Positions 50,056-60,140 are shown, counted from the stretch's first letter. The stretch: 64,000 nt of DNA from Neohoeflea coraliihabitans (GCF_019334345.1 NZ_JAHWQX010000001.1:1-64000), one strand, 5' to 3'. The notes: generated by a model not told the origin, from the sequence alone. Numbers and translations: made by a program.

Positions 50056-53000
50056 CTAGGGTTGCGACACTGCTTTCTGCCGCCGCCGGAATGGCGCCCT
50101 GATCCACCCCTTGATGGTGGCCAGACGGCGCGTCACCGCACTGTCATTGGACCGGGTGACGATCATCAACAGAGCCGGTGTGACAATCAGGGTCAGCACG
50201 GTGGAAAAAGCCAGCCCGTAGACGATGGCGCTCGACAGGGCGATCCACCATTGCGTCGATGGCGCGCCATAGGTCGTCTCATGCGTCATGATTTCCAGAT
50301 TGACGCCGAAGGCGATCGGCAACACCCCGAGTATGGCGGTCACCGCGGTCAGCACCACGGGACGCGCGCGCTCGGCACAGGTCTGCAGTACCGCCGGAAG
50401 CTTGTCCATGCCGCCACGTCGCAACAGGGCATAGGTCTCGATCAGCACGATGTTGTTGTTGACCACGACGCCGGCCAGCGCGATGACGCCGATGCCGGTC
50501 ATCACCACTCCGAAGGGCTGCTGCATGATCAAGAGGCCGAGAAACACGCCGATGGTCGACATCACCACCGCCGAGAGCACCAGGCCGACAAACACGAAAC
50601 TGTTGAACTGCGCCAGAAGCACAACGAAGATGAGAAAGATCGCGGCGCCGAAGGCTTTCGACAAGAAGGCCATCGCATCCTTCTGCTCCTCGTCTTCGCC
50701 GGCCAGCATGTAGCGGATGCCCTGACGGTCGAGCCGCGCCGCCTCGAGCTCTTCGACAATGCCGCGCCGCACCGCATCGCCCTGCACGCCATCACGCAGG
50801 CCGGCCGCAACGGTAATCGTTCGCGCCCCATCAATGCGTGTCAGCGTCCCGGTGCTCTCCACCGCCTCACGGCGCACGAAATTGGAGATCGGCACGGCGC
50901 CCTGGCTTGTCTGGATGCGCAGATTGTCCAGCTCCGACAGCGTCCGCCGCTCTTCCGGCAGCCGCAGGCGGATATCCACCGCATCATCGACCCCGGCCGG
51001 ACGGTAATCGGTCAGTTTGAGCCCGGTTGTCACCAGCTGCACCACGGTGCCGACCGATGCCGGCCCAACGCCGTAACGCGCCGCCACCGAGCGATCGACC
51101 CGCAACTCCCAGTCAATGCCCGGCGGAGGCAGGCCGTCGGTGACGTCCACCACCTCCGGCACCTGGCGCAGCCGCTCGGCGATTTGCCGCGCCACCGCCG
51201 GCAGCGCCACCGGATCAGCGGCCGACAGGCGGATCTGGATCGGCTTGCCGGTCGGCGGACCGCCCTGCGGCACCGACACCTCGATTTCAACGCCCGGAAA
51301 CCCGTTCATCTCGGCGCGAAAATCCGCCAGGATCTCGCCCGCCGGCTTGCGCTCGCGCCAGTCGACAAATTCGTACTGAATGACGCCCACCACGTCCGCG
51401 GCAACGTCGTTGCCACCGCCCGAGACCTGCCCGACCCGGGTGTAAACGCTCTTCAGGCCCGGCCAGCCGATGATGCGCTCTTCGACCATCCGCACCGCCC
51501 GATCCTGCTCTTCGAGCGACAGGTTGCCGCGCGCATGCACGTAAAGCAGCCCGTATTCCGGCTCGATATCGGGAAAGAATTCGAGCCCCGAACCGTATTT
51601 GCCATAGGCCACCGGCACGGCGACCAGAAGACCGATCACCGCTGCCACGACGATAAACGGATGCCGCACCGCCTTGTCGACCGTCCACATATAAAACCCG
51701 CGACGACCGTCCTTGGCGGCCGGCGTCGGCTTGGCGAACATCGCTCCGAGCGTCGGCGTGAACACCAGCGCGTAAAGCAGGGAGGCCGACAGCGTGGCGA
51801 TCAGCGTGATCGGCAGGTATTTCATGAATTCGCCGACGATCCCCGGCCAGAACAACAGCGGCGAGAACGCCGCGACACGGGTCAGCGTCGCCGCTGTCAC
51901 CGGCCCGGCCATGCGCTTGGCCGCCAGCGAAAATGCCGCCCGCCGCTCCATGCCCTCCGACATCCGCCGTTCGGCAAATTCCGTGACGATGATGGCATCA
52001 TCGACCAGCATGCCGACCGCCAGGATCAGCGAGAACAGGACGACCAGATTGACCGTCATGCCAGCCAGGGACAGCGCCAGTATGCCCATCAGGAACGAAG
52101 CCGGAATGGCAAACCCGATCAGAAGCGAAGCGCGCCCCGACAGGGCGTAGAGAATGACGATGAACACCAGGATCACCGCCGTCAGCACGCTGTTCTGCAG
52201 ATCGCTGAGCAATTGCCGGATTGTCTGCGACTTGTCCTGGCTGAAGCTGATTTCGGCCCCTTTTGGCAACAACGGCTCGAATTCCTCGACCACCGCCCTC
52301 ACCGCATCGACGGTCTCGACGAGATTGGCGCCGGTGCGCTTTGACACCTCGATGGCGATCGCCGGTGCGCCGTTCAGCCGCGTTACCGTCGTCGCATCCT
52401 TGAATGTCGACCGGATCGTCGCCAGGTCGCGCGCCCGCACCACCGAGTTGGCGCCCGCAACGATGGGCAGGTTGGCGACGTCCTCCACATCCTCGATCAA
52501 GAGGGGCACCTTCACCGCGTAGCGGCCCTGCTCGCCCTCCAGCGCGCCGGCCGCGACCACCGAATTGCCGGCACGCACGGCAGCCAGCAACTGGTCGAGT
52601 TGCAAACCATAGGAATCCAGCTTCACCGGATCGATGATCACCTCGACCAGATCTTCGCGCGCCCCCTGCAGCTTGGCGTCGAGAACCCCGTTCACCTCTT
52701 CCAGGCGATCCTGCAATTCATGCGCGGCGCGCGTCATCACCCGCTCGGCCACCGGCCCGGACAGGGTCACGACGAGAACCGGAAACTCCGAGATATTGAC
52801 CTCGTTGACCGACGGCTCGTCAGCGCCGGCTGGCAGTTCCGCCTCGGCGTCCGACACCTTGTTGCGGACATCCTCGAGCGCCTTGTCCAGATCGGCGCCG
52901 GCCTGGAATTCGATGACCACATTGCCGCCGCCCTGATAGGCCGTGGCCCGCATCTCCTTGATGCCCGAGATCGACTTGAGCTTCGTCTCCATCGGCCGCA

Positions 53001-53190
53001 GCAACAGCCGCTCGGAGTCTTCCGGCGAAATCCCCTGATAGCTCATGCTGACGTAGATCACCGGGATCTGCACGTCAGGTTCGGCTTCCTTCGGGATGTC
53101 GATATAGGCCAGCGTGCCGGCCAGCACGAGAAAGAACAGGACAGCGATCGTCAGCCTGGCATTGCGGATCGCCAGGTCGACGACGCTCAT
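50056..53190 (-). CDS. RND-family efflux transporter, inner-membrane component
   Basis: The 1044-residue pump starts MSVVDLAIRNARLTIAVLFF and has twelve expected membrane segments in two repeats with large periplasmic loops. The proton-relay Asp pair is visible in AVGMLVDDAIIVTEFAERRM. It groups with HAE-1-like pumps that expel drugs or lipophilic compounds. No outer-membrane TolC gene follows. It is co-translated with the fusion protein (ATGA overlap at 53187-53190). Confidence 0.93.
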   Translation of the reverse strand: MSVVDLAIRNARLTIAVLFFLVLAGTLAYIDIPKEAEPDVQIPVIYVSMSYQGISPEDSERLLLRPMETKLKSISGIKEMRATAYQGGGNVVIEFQAGADLDKALEDVRNKVSDAEAELPAGADEPSVNEVNISEFPVLVVTLSGPVAERVMTRAAHELQDRLEEVNGVLDAKLQGAREDLVEVIIDPVKLDSYGLQLDQLLAAVRAGNSVVAAGALEGEQGRYAVKVPLLIEDVEDVANLPIVAGANSVVRARDLATIRSTFKDATTVTRLNGAPAIAIEVSKRTGANLVETVDAVRAVVEEFEPLLPKGAEISFSQDKSQTIRQLLSDLQNSVLTAVILVFIVILYALSGRASLLIGFAIPASFLMGILALSLAGMTVNLVVLFSLILAVGMLVDDAIIVTEFAERRMSEGMERRAAFSLAAKRMAGPVTAATLTRVAAFSPLLFWPGIVGEFMKYLPITLIATLSASLLYALVFTPTLGAMFAKPTPAAKDGRRGFYMWTVDKAVRHPFIVVAAVIGLLVAVPVAYGKYGSGLEFFPDIEPEYGLLYVHARGNLSLEEQDRAVRMVEERIIGWPGLKSVYTRVGQVSGGGNDVAADVVGVIQYEFVDWRERKPAGEILADFRAEMNGFPGVEIEVSVPQGGPPTGKPIQIRLSAADPVALPAVARQIAERLRQVPEVVDVTDGLPPPGIDWELRVDRSVAARYGVGPASVGTVVQLVTTGLKLTDYRPAGVDDAVDIRLRLPEERRTLSELDNLRIQTSQGAVPISNFVRREAVESTGTLTRIDGARTITVAAGLRDGVQGDAVRRGIVEELEAARLDRQGIRYMLAGEDEEQKDAMAFLSKAFGAAIFLIFVVLLAQFNSFVFVGLVLSAVVMSTIGVFLGLLIMQQPFGVVMTGIGVIALAGVVVNNNIVLIETYALLRRGGMDKLPAVLQTCAERARPVVLTAVTAILGVLPIAFGVNLEIMTHETTYGAPSTQWWIALSSAIVYGLAFSTVLTLIVTPALLMIVTRSNDSAVTRRLATIKGWIRAPFRRRQKAVSQP

Positions 53191-54434
53191 TGCGATGCAA
53201 CGGCGCCGCGTTCAGCCGCGCCCGCCTCGGAAGTCTCGGAGGATTTCAGCGACAGGCCGATTGCGGCGCTGCCCTCCGGTTTGCTATCGGGAAATGCCGC
53301 CTCGGCCGGCAGAGCGCGCACCTTCTCGCCATCGGAAACCAGGTCCTGGCCGGCCACCACGATACGCGCGCCGGCCGGCACATTGCCGAGGACCAGCCCG
53401 TCCGGCGTGTCATCGATCAGGTCGATCGGCACGAAGGCGGTGACATCGTCCGCATCGACCACCCGCACGCCGAGATTTCCGGCAGCATCCAGCGTCACCA
53501 CCGAGCGCGGCACTTTCACCGCCTGCACGACTTCCGCTTTCAGGCGTATCTCCGCCGTCATGCCGGCCGGAATGCGCCGATCGGGATTTGCGATCGCCAC
53601 CTCGACCGGAAAGGTTCGGGTCTGCGCCGTCGCTTCGCGGCTGACATAGCGCACCGTGCCGGTCAGCAGCGACCCGTCGACCAGCGCCACATCCGCCTCG
53701 CTGCCGATCGAGACCAGATCGCGTTCGCGTTCGGACACCTCACCCCGGGCGATGATCGGATCGAGCGCCAGCAGGGTGGCCACCGCTTCCCCCGTCGTCG
53801 CCCAGCTGCCTTCCTCCACCTCGACCGCATCGACGATGCCGCCGAATGGCGCCACCACCTGCAGGCGGTCGAATTCCGCCTGCGCGGTCTCCAGCTGCGC
53901 CCGCGCCGCGGTCAGTGCCGACTGCGCGTCATCCGCCTGCGTTTTCGGCGAAATGCCCCGTGCGATCAGCTTGTCGACATTCGCCGCTTCGTTTTCTCGC
54001 TGGCGCAAAAGGGCGCGCGCCGTCTCCACCGCCGCCTGTTTCTCGCTGCCATCCAGAGACAGGACCACGTCGCCGCTTTTCAGCAACTGGCCTTCCGTCA
54101 CATTCAGCGTCTCGATGACACCGGCGCTGCGGGTCGCCAGCACGGTCTTCTTGTCGGGCTCCGTGACCCCCGACACGCGCACGATGCGTCGATGCGCGAT
54201 GAAGTCGGGAGCTGCCACGGCGACCGTTGGCAGTATATCGGATGGCTCTGCGGTGATGAGGCGAGCAGCAGTTTTGTCGTCATCTGCGTGCAGCGTCGCG
54301 GCGTCCGGACTGGACTCTGGCTTCTGCTCCGAAAGGGCGCTGCCGACGGAGGAGAATTCACCGGTCAGCACCCAGGCAGCCGACAGCGCCAGCACCACAA
54401 GAGCCGCGACCCGATGAAACTTGAATTTCGGCAT
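53187..54434 (-). CDS. RND efflux periplasmic adaptor (membrane fusion protein)
   Basis: The 415-residue product has an N-terminal membrane anchor (AALVVLALSAAWVLTGEF), lipoyl half-motifs (VLATRSAGVIETLNVTEGQL; VVAPFGGIVDAVEVEEGSWA), a helical hairpin with Ala/Gln heptads and a beta-barrel region. It links the inner-membrane pump to an outer-membrane channel. ATG 54434 is the first codon of MPKFKFHRV. Confidence 0.9.
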   Translation of the reverse strand: MPKFKFHRVAALVVLALSAAWVLTGEFSSVGSALSEQKPESSPDAATLHADDDKTAARLITAEPSDILPTVAVAAPDFIAHRRIVRVSGVTEPDKKTVLATRSAGVIETLNVTEGQLLKSGDVVLSLDGSEKQAAVETARALLRQRENEAANVDKLIARGISPKTQADDAQSALTAARAQLETAQAEFDRLQVVAPFGGIVDAVEVEEGSWATTGEAVATLLALDPIIARGEVSERERDLVSIGSEADVALVDGSLLTGTVRYVSREATAQTRTFPVEVAIANPDRRIPAGMTAEIRLKAEVVQAVKVPRSVVTLDAAGNLGVRVVDADDVTAFVPIDLIDDTPDGLVLGNVPAGARIVVAGQDLVSDGEKVRALPAEAAFPDSKPEGSAAIGLSLKSSETSEAGAAERGAVASQ

Positions 54435-54776
54435 GCCGTATGCTCCGTATCGCCGGAAAGCGCACGCCGCAATCCGGCCCCCAGCACCGGGCACCTATCA
54501 GACTGTCGCGGCCATATCGTGACGCTAGCCGATACTTTGCTTTACCCGTCATCGGGCGGTTTACACTATGGGGACGACTTGGCAACACCTTCCCTTACGG
54601 CAACCCGCGGCAAGAAAGAGGCGAACGATGCCGCTTGCTCCGCTGCGAAAACCGATGCGCAGCCCTGCGATGGCGCGATGCCGCAATAATGCCCGCTTTT
54701 TCGCCATTGTTCAGCTTGCATTCAGCTCACGCGGCCCAAAATATAGTCCTATGCAATTGATTGGCAGAGATTTACC
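54435..54776. other. Divergent intergenic region, efflux operon / L,D-transpeptidase
   Basis: About 340 bases without a gene. A possible TATAGT -10 box for the transpeptidase lies at about 54741-54746, with no clean -35 at the right distance. Nothing else stands out. Confidence 0.45.
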
Positions 54777-56159
54777 ATGATTCATCGTCGACTGTCCGTT
54801 TCCCTCTTCGCACTCGCAGCCATCGGCCTGGCGACGGCGCTGCCAGCCACGGCCCAGCAATATGGTGACGGAACCTTCCTCGTCACGCCGAACGGCCAGC
54901 CGCTGCGCAATATCCCGGAAATGGGCACCGTCCGCTCGGTAATGGATGTCGAAGGCCGCGAATTGCTGATCAACAGTTGGAACGAGGTCATCGCCATCCG
55001 CATGACGCCGCGCCAGTATGAGCGCCAGTTCGGCCATCCTCCGCCCTCGGTCAGGCGGCGGGAGCGGCAGCCGGACATGCGCGCCGGGCGCCCGATCGAT
55101 CGCAGCCGGGTTCCGGTCATCCCCAACCCGGTCGATCCCTATCAGGACAATCGCAACGGCACGCCGCAAACCGAAACCTTCCCGGATCCGCCCCAGGCCA
55201 GCATCGAACGCCGCGACCTCAATCCGCAGACCGGTACGGTGCGCAGCGATGGCGGCTCGGCTGAAGAAAGCTCTGAACCCCAGGCTCCCGTCGTCGCCGA
55301 TCCGATGACCGCGCTGAAGCGGGAACAGGTCACCGCCTTGCAGGTCTTTCTTGACCGCGCCGGCTTCTCGCCCGGCGTGATTGACGGACGCATGGGTTCG
55401 AATGTTCGAAAGGCCCTCAAGGCTTACCAGGAGGCGACGGGGGAGACGCTCGACCCGACGGACATTGCCGATATCATGGATCGCCTGACCAACGGCGATG
55501 GATTGCCCTTCACGCAATACGAGATTACTGCCGCCGATGCGGCTGGTCCCTTTGTCGCCTCGATCCCCTCGGATTATGGCGAAAAGGCCAAGCTCGAGCG
55601 CCTCGCCTTCACGTCGCCGCTCGAGATGCTCGCCGAGAAATTCCACATGGATCAGGATTACCTTGAGGCGATCAACCCCGATGCCGATTTCTCCCGGCCC
55701 GGAACCATCATCAAGGTCGTCAACACCGGCTCGCAGCGCAAGGGCAAGATCGCCCGGATCATCGCCGACAAGCAGCGCGAACAGGTGCGCGGCTACGATG
55801 CCGATGGCAACCTGCTTGTTGCCTATCCGGCGACCATCGGCTCCGCCGACACCCCCTCGCCGTCCGGCACCGTGACCATCGAGCGCATCGCCGCCAATCC
55901 GGGCTATACCTACAATCCGAAGATCAACTTCAAGCAGGGCGACAACGACAAGGTTCTTGAAATTCCGCCCGGTCCCAACGGCCCGGTCGGCTCCATGTGG
56001 ATCGCCCTGTCGAAACCGACCTATGGCATCCACGGCACGCCCGAGCCCTCGACCATTGGCAAGACCGCCTCGCATGGCTGTGTGCGCCTGACGAACTGGG
56101 ATGGGGCCGAGATCGCCAGCATGGTTGAACCCGGCGTGACGGTGATCTTCACCGATTGA
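54777..56159 (+). CDS. L,D-transpeptidase (YkuD) with peptidoglycan-binding domain
   Basis: The 460-residue product has a signal peptide (to about residue 26), a disordered Pro/Arg-rich region, a PG_binding_1 module ([20 protein letters not shown]...VRKALKAYQ), a linker with a LysM-like [14 protein letters not shown], and a YkuD domain. The catalytic motif is YGIHGTP...ASHGCVRL with C435 as nucleophile. It crosslinks peptidoglycan (3-3) or anchors outer-membrane proteins. AGAG precedes ATG 54777. Confidence 0.93.
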   Translation: MIHRRLSVSLFALAAIGLATALPATAQQYGDGTFLVTPNGQPLRNIPEMGTVRSVMDVEGRELLINSWNEVIAIRMTPRQYERQFGHPPPSVRRRERQPDMRAGRPIDRSRVPVIPNPVDPYQDNRNGTPQTETFPDPPQASIERRDLNPQTGTVRSDGGSAEESSEPQAPVVADPMTALKREQVTALQVFLDRAGFSPGVIDGRMGSNVRKALKAYQEATGETLDPTDIADIMDRLTNGDGLPFTQYEITAADAAGPFVASIPSDYGEKAKLERLAFTSPLEMLAEKFHMDQDYLEAINPDADFSRPGTIIKVVNTGSQRKGKIARIIADKQREQVRGYDADGNLLVAYPATIGSADTPSPSGTVTIERIAANPGYTYNPKINFKQGDNDKVLEIPPGPNGPVGSMWIALSKPTYGIHGTPEPSTIGKTASHGCVRLTNWDGAEIASMVEPGVTVIFTD

Positions 56160-56261
56160 TCGGACCATCGGTCCGGCGCGCGTCGCAAATGCTTATTCAC
56201 GGCTTGATGCGCGCCGGCTTGGCCGCTACGGCTTGGCGCACGTCAAGCTGGAGCTCGCCGC

Positions 56262-57371
56262 ATGCCCCCTTTTTCTCGCTTCACGGCCCTGACCGAGCAA
56301 TTGCCGGCCTCCGTGCCCTTTGTCGGTCCGGAGGTTCAGGAACGCCAGGCCGGAACGCCCTTCATGGCCCGCCTTGGCGCCAACGAAAGCGGGTTCGGCC
56401 CGGCACCCTCGGTGATCGCCGCGATCACGGAGGCCAGCGCGACTGTCTGGCGCTATGGCGATTCCGAAAGTTTTGACCTCTGCAGCGCGCTCGCCCGGCG
56501 CCTCGATCTGCCGTGCGAGCAGATCATCGTCGGAGAGGGTATTGATTCCCTGCTCGGCCTGACCGTTCGCCTGGTGGTCGAGACCGGCACGCCGGTCGTC
56601 ACATCGCTCGGGGCGTATCCGACCTTCAACTATCATGTCACCGGCTATGGCGGACGCCTGGTCACCGTCCCCTATCGCGATGACCGTGAGGATCTGGAGG
56701 CCCTGCGCGACGCGGTTCTGCGCGAAGACGCGCCGCTCGTCTACCTGGCCAATCCCGACAATCCGATGGGCAGCTGGCATTCGGCGGATGCCGTAACCGC
56801 CTTTGCCAGATCCCTGCCGGACACCACGCTGCTGGTTCTCGACGAAGCCTATGGCGAATTCGCACCGGACGGTGTCCTGCCGCCGGTGTCTGATCTCGCG
56901 CAGTTGCCGAACGTCCTGCGCTACCGCACCTTTTCGAAGGCGCACGGCCTCGCCGGATTGCGCGTCGGCTATGTGTTCGGCACAGCCGAGACCGTGGCGC
57001 GCTTTCACCGCGTGCGCAATCATTTCGGCGTCAACCGGCTGGGACAGGTCGCCGCCCGCGCCGCCCTTGAGGATGCGCACTGGCTCGATCATGTCCGCGC
57101 CCAGGTGGCGGCGGCACTTCAGCGTCTGGCGCAAATTGCCGAGCAAAACGATCTGCAGCCACTGCCCAGCGCCACCAATTTCCTTGCGATCGATTGTGGC
57201 AGCGCAGTGCGCGCCCGCTCCATTCTGGAGGGCTTGAACGCCCACCGCGTTTTCATACGCATGCCGGGTGTCGCGCCGCTCGACCGCTGCATCCGCGTCT
57301 CGGCCGGCCCCGCTTCAGAGCTCGATGCGTTTGAAAAAGCCCTGCCAACGGTGCTGGCAGGGCTTACCTAG
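56262..57371 (+). CDS. Histidinol-phosphate aminotransferase-like PLP enzyme
   Basis: The 369-residue fold-type I aminotransferase has ARLGANESGFGPAPSV, VGEGIDSLL, YLANPDNPMGSW, LVLDEAYGEF and the PLP lysine in RTFSKAHGLAGLRVGY. The motifs match HisC-type enzymes, but no other his gene is near, so it could act on other aromatic or imidazole substrates. Its 3' end contains the terminator of the convergent sodC gene. Confidence 0.87.
   Translation: MPPFSRFTALTEQLPASVPFVGPEVQERQAGTPFMARLGANESGFGPAPSVIAAITEASATVWRYGDSESFDLCSALARRLDLPCEQIIVGEGIDSLLGLTVRLVVETGTPVVTSLGAYPTFNYHVTGYGGRLVTVPYRDDREDLEALRDAVLREDAPLVYLANPDNPMGSWHSADAVTAFARSLPDTTLLVLDEAYGEFAPDGVLPPVSDLAQLPNVLRYRTFSKAHGLAGLRVGYVFGTAETVARFHRVRNHFGVNRLGQVAARAALEDAHWLDHVRAQVAAALQRLAQIAEQNDLQPLPSATNFLAIDCGSAVRARSILEGLNAHRVFIRMPGVAPLDRCIRVSAGPASELDAFEKALPTVLAGLT
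57334..57365 (-). terminator. Rho-independent terminator of sodC inside the convergent gene
   Basis: Perfect 11-base arms AAGCCCTGCCA / TGGCAGGGCTT (57337-57347 and 57355-57365) enclose a 7-base loop. On the minus strand the stem is followed by a T run (complement of A at 57334-57338). It lies about 50 bases after the sodC stop and within the last codons of the HisC-like gene. Confidence 0.85.
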
Positions 57372-57413
57372 ACCCTGTGTAGCGCTCAGGGATCAGCGCG
57401 CGACAAGCTGGTC

Positions 57414-57938
57414 CTAATTGTCGGCTTTCAGCACGGCACAAGCCAGCCGGCTGCCCGCATCTCCCGACGGCTGCGAGCTGTAGTCATCGGCCCCTTCATG
57501 CACGACGACGGCCGAACCGTCCTGATCGTGCAGCATCTCCCAGCTCAGCCCGCTGGAAAAGTATTCGATATTCGCGACGCCATCTGTGCTGACATGAATG
57601 TTCGGAAAGTCGCCCGGATGCGGGCCGTCCTCGGCCATGACGCCATGCGCCTTGTCGCCGGCGAGATGTCCGCCGGCGGATTTGAAGTCGCTGGATGAGC
57701 AATCGCCCTTCTCGTGAATGTGAAAGCCGTGCACACCTTGCGGAAGGCCTTGCAGCACAGCCGTCAGATGCAATTGCCCGGATGCCGTCTGGGCGAGCTC
57801 GACAGTGCCCGTCGCCTGTCCTTCGAAGGTGCCGCGGGCCGTCATTGTGTCCTGAGCTTGAGCGCCGCTGACCAGGGCGCCCACCAGGAATCCGGCAAGA
57901 ATAAAGCTGCGGGGTTGCGGTGCGAAGCAAGTCATCAT
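57414..57938 (-). CDS. sodC: Cu/Zn superoxide dismutase, periplasmic
   Basis: The 174-residue precursor has a signal peptide (to about residue 29, GAQAQD). Metal ligands: H73 and H75 in HGFHIHE, bridging H91, H98, H107 and D110, and H147 in VVVHEGADDY; C80 and C167 form the disulfide. It removes superoxide in the periplasm. GGAG lies before ATG 57938. Confidence 0.95.
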   Translation of the reverse strand: MMTCFAPQPRSFILAGFLVGALVSGAQAQDTMTARGTFEGQATGTVELAQTASGQLHLTAVLQGLPQGVHGFHIHEKGDCSSSDFKSAGGHLAGDKAHGVMAEDGPHPGDFPNIHVSTDGVANIEYFSSGLSWEMLHDQDGSAVVVHEGADDYSSQPSGDAGSRLACAVLKADN

Positions 57939-58171
57939 GAGATCTCCATCAGTTCCACAGGGCGCGTTTCGCCCTGTTTCCTTCCGATGAAAACGCATCG
58001 CGGATAGATAAGTTTCTGCGGAAACTTCCGCGGCGGCGCGTCAGCCGCATGATCAACAGCTGGACCGCGATGCAAACCGCAATGCAGTGGTTGGCAAAAA
58101 ACTGTGTCTCTCCGCTGCCTTCTCAGCCTCCGGGCGCCGACCTTCTGCACCCGGCCTTCAGGGCCCGTCAT

Positions 58172-58438
58172 TTAGTGCATGGTCATCCATTCGCGTGCTT
58201 CGCGCAGCGCCATGGCAAGTTCGGTTTTAGACATCGATGCCGCCAGTTCGGCGCGCAGCGCGGCGGCCCGGTCCGATCCCTTGACGGCCGCGATATTCAG
58301 CCATTTGTGCGCTGAAACCAGATCCACCCGGCATTCGCGCCCCGTGGCGTACATCAAGCCCATTTCGCAATAGACTTCCGCGTGGTTTTGCCCGCCGAGA
58401 GCGGCCCTGTCCTGCTCGTGCATTTCAAAACGTGCCAT
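58172..58438 (-). CDS. Sel1-repeat-like small protein
   Basis: The 88-residue product MARFEMHEQDRAALGGQNHA contains EVYCEMGLMYATGRECRVDL and VSAHKWLNIAAVKGSDRAAA, one full Sel1-type helix pair. Similar short proteins are conserved in rhizobia and are often annotated hypothetical. AGGGATGA precedes ATG 58438; ATG 58447 is in frame. Confidence 0.8.
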   Translation of the reverse strand: MARFEMHEQDRAALGGQNHAEVYCEMGLMYATGRECRVDLVSAHKWLNIAAVKGSDRAAALRAELAASMSKTELAMALREAREWMTMH

Positions 58439-58479
58439 GAAACTCATCCCTGTAATCGTTGTCTGTGTCGTTGGCCCTG

Positions 58480-58587
58480 TCAGCCCTTGAGAAGCCGCCG
58501 TGTCGTCAGCGCTTTGCCGGTTTGTCCCGGCGCTTGTTGTTGATGACGAGAATGCGCCAGGCGTTTGAAAACCCAGTTAAATTGCAT
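58480..58587 (-). CDS. Possible 35-residue basic peptide
   Basis: ATG 58587 to TGA 58480 encodes a basic peptide beginning MQFNWVFKRLAHSRHQQQAP. It precedes the Sel1-like gene in the same direction. No clear ribosome binding site; listed as a weak candidate only. Confidence 0.22.
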   Translation of the reverse strand: MQFNWVFKRLAHSRHQQQAPGQTGKALTTRRLLKG

Positions 58588-58883
58588 GCTTAATTTGCGA
58601 CGAAGAAAGTTCAAATGCTTCGTAAATTTGGGACTTCGTTAAGCACCGAAAGCGCGCTGTTGCCGGCATTATCGCTCAAATTTACGCTTTGTTTGCCGGC
58701 ACAAAATCAACCTTGCGCTAACCACCCCGCAAGGCAGGCGGCGCGATTGCACGCCCGGCGTCGACCATCTGCGCGGCTCCAACATGCCCGTTGCGGTGCA
58801 TGAGCGGACCAGAAAAACCCATCGCCTCATCAACGCCAAATTGTCGATTTACCTTTACCTAAATCGCTTGTAAGTAAGAAATT

Positions 58884-58900
58884 GACGTGCGAGGCACGTC
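58884..58900 (+). promoter_or_regulatory. Leader hairpin GACGTGC-GAG-GCACGTC
   Basis: A perfect 7-base stem with a 3-base loop sits directly before the GGAGG site of the DUF2147 gene. It could be a leader hairpin or an operator controlling that gene. Confidence 0.45.
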
Positions 58901-58917
58901 TTGAGGGAGGAACATTC

Positions 58918-59256
58918 ATGATACGCACAACGACTTTGGCTTTGGCCCTGACCGCGCTGATGGCAGGTCCGGCTCTGGCCGATCCGATTGAAGGCAAGTG
59001 GCGCACCAAGAGCGGCGAAACAGCTGCGATCAGCAAATGCGGCGGCGCCTATTGCGTCACGCTGACCACCGGCGCCCACAAGGGCAAGCAGATCGGCCGC
59101 GTCTCCGGCAGCGGCGGCAAATATAAAGGCACGATCACCGATCCGAAAAAAGACAAGACCTATGCCGGCAATGCCACACTCAACGGCAACAGCCTGAAGA
59201 TGCAGGGTTGCGTCGCCAAGATCCTCTGCCGCTCGGAGAACTGGAAGCGCCTCTAG
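58918..59256 (+). CDS. Exported DUF2147 family protein
   Basis: The 112-residue product has a signal peptide (to about residue 22, PALADP) and the small beta-barrel pattern of DUF2147: IEGKWRTKSGETAAISKCGG, KYKGTITDPKKDKTYAG and LKMQGCVAKILCRSENWKRL. Two cysteine pairs may form disulfides. GGAGG lies 7 bases upstream of ATG 58918. Function unknown, though relatives are stress-related. Confidence 0.83.
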   Translation: MIRTTTLALALTALMAGPALADPIEGKWRTKSGETAAISKCGGAYCVTLTTGAHKGKQIGRVSGSGGKYKGTITDPKKDKTYAGNATLNGNSLKMQGCVAKILCRSENWKRL

Positions 59257-59597
59257 GCCTTTCGGCGAACGATCCGTTTACAGACCGCACTGCAATCAAG
59301 TCCCCGCCCGCCGCGGCCTGCCCAGCGTGCCGCGGCGTGCCTTTCGATCACAGCCACGCGCTGATCGGCCCCTGCCCGAATGCTGCCACTTATTGCTGTC
59401 AGTGACGCGCCCATCCGCAGAGCACGCTCCACTTTCGACCCCTGACATGGTTCGGGTCATCAAGCGCGCTGAATATATTGCGCTCTTCGGCAGTTCAGGC
59501 CCGCGGGCCAGGTGAACGCAGGATGAACGGACCTCTCAGGGTCCATTCAGCGGCCAACCGTCATAGTCCCCTCAACATCAACGGGAGGGATCAGACG
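59257..59597. other. Intergenic region, no feature recognised
   Basis: About 340 bases after the DUF2147 gene. Frames at 59208-59405 and 59327-59515 have no good start sites and unconvincing translations. I see no clear promoter or terminator. Confidence 0.45.
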
Positions 59598-59762
59598 ATG
59601 GCCATTATCACCCGGCGCTTCATCATCATCTGCCTCGCCGTTGCAATATTCGCCATGCTGCTCACTGCCGTGGTCACCAAACCCGGCCGCCAGAGCTCCA
59701 TCAGCGCCATTCACGTGTGCCAAGCGCAGGATGATCCCGCCTGCGTCCTGGACTGGAATTGA
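59598..59762 (+). CDS. Small single-pass membrane protein, 54 aa
   Basis: MAIITRRFIIICLAVAIFAM begins a protein with one membrane segment and a short extracytoplasmic tail with two cysteines. GGGAGG precedes ATG 59598. It is followed 13 bases later by another tiny exported protein. Function unknown. Confidence 0.55.
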   Translation: MAIITRRFIIICLAVAIFAMLLTAVVTKPGRQSSISAIHVCQAQDDPACVLDWN

Positions 59763-59775
59763 GGAAGACCTGTCA

Positions 59776-59949
59776 ATGATCCGTTCCGCCACCCGCTCCC
59801 TGAATACCTTCGTCCGCATTCTCGTCTTCTCTGCCATGTTCGTTGCGCCGGTCGGGGCATTTGCCTATTCCGTTGCCGGCACCGGCAGCCAGGGCCTGGG
59901 GGGCGCCGGTTTTGTCCTTTACGTCTCGCTGCAGCGCAACGCCGGCTGA
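59776..59949 (+). CDS. Small exported/membrane protein, 57 aa
   Basis: MIRSATRSLNTFVRILVFSA leads into a signal-like hydrophobic stretch (to about residue 30, AFAYS) and a Gly-rich tail (GTGSQGLGGAGFVLYVSLQ). GAGGAAGACC precedes the ATG. Probably one operon with the preceding gene. Confidence 0.5.
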   Translation: MIRSATRSLNTFVRILVFSAMFVAPVGAFAYSVAGTGSQGLGGAGFVLYVSLQRNAG

Positions 59950-60140
59950 TCCGCCCCGGCCGATATGCCCTTGCGCCCTGCCCCTCCTGTCGGCCGCCTC
60001 GGCCGCAGGACCCCGCCTCCTCAAATCCCGGTCCCTCACTGCCCTGGGCCCCTCGACACCGATGGCCCCATTGTGCCCCTGATCTGAAATGCTAGGCTTG
60101 CCCTCCATCAGGTGATTCCGCATTTCGAACGAGGCGACGC

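Larger units (their letters stand above)
58439..58917. other. Mostly non-coding region between Sel1-like and DUF2147 genes
   Basis: About 480 bases. It holds one doubtful minus-strand mini-frame (58480-58587) and a hairpin at 58884-58900. The stretch 58580-58720 is AT-rich compared with the surroundings and probably contains promoters in both directions. Confidence 0.45.

Noticed and set aside
50026-52344. A 772-codon open frame on the plus strand
   Set aside because: It is antisense to the RND pump; its translation is His/Arg/Gln-rich with no domain, and high GC keeps antisense frames open.
54711-56168. A 485-codon minus-strand frame
   Set aside because: It lies antisense to the L,D-transpeptidase, which has signal peptide, PG-binding and SHGC motifs; the antisense product has none.
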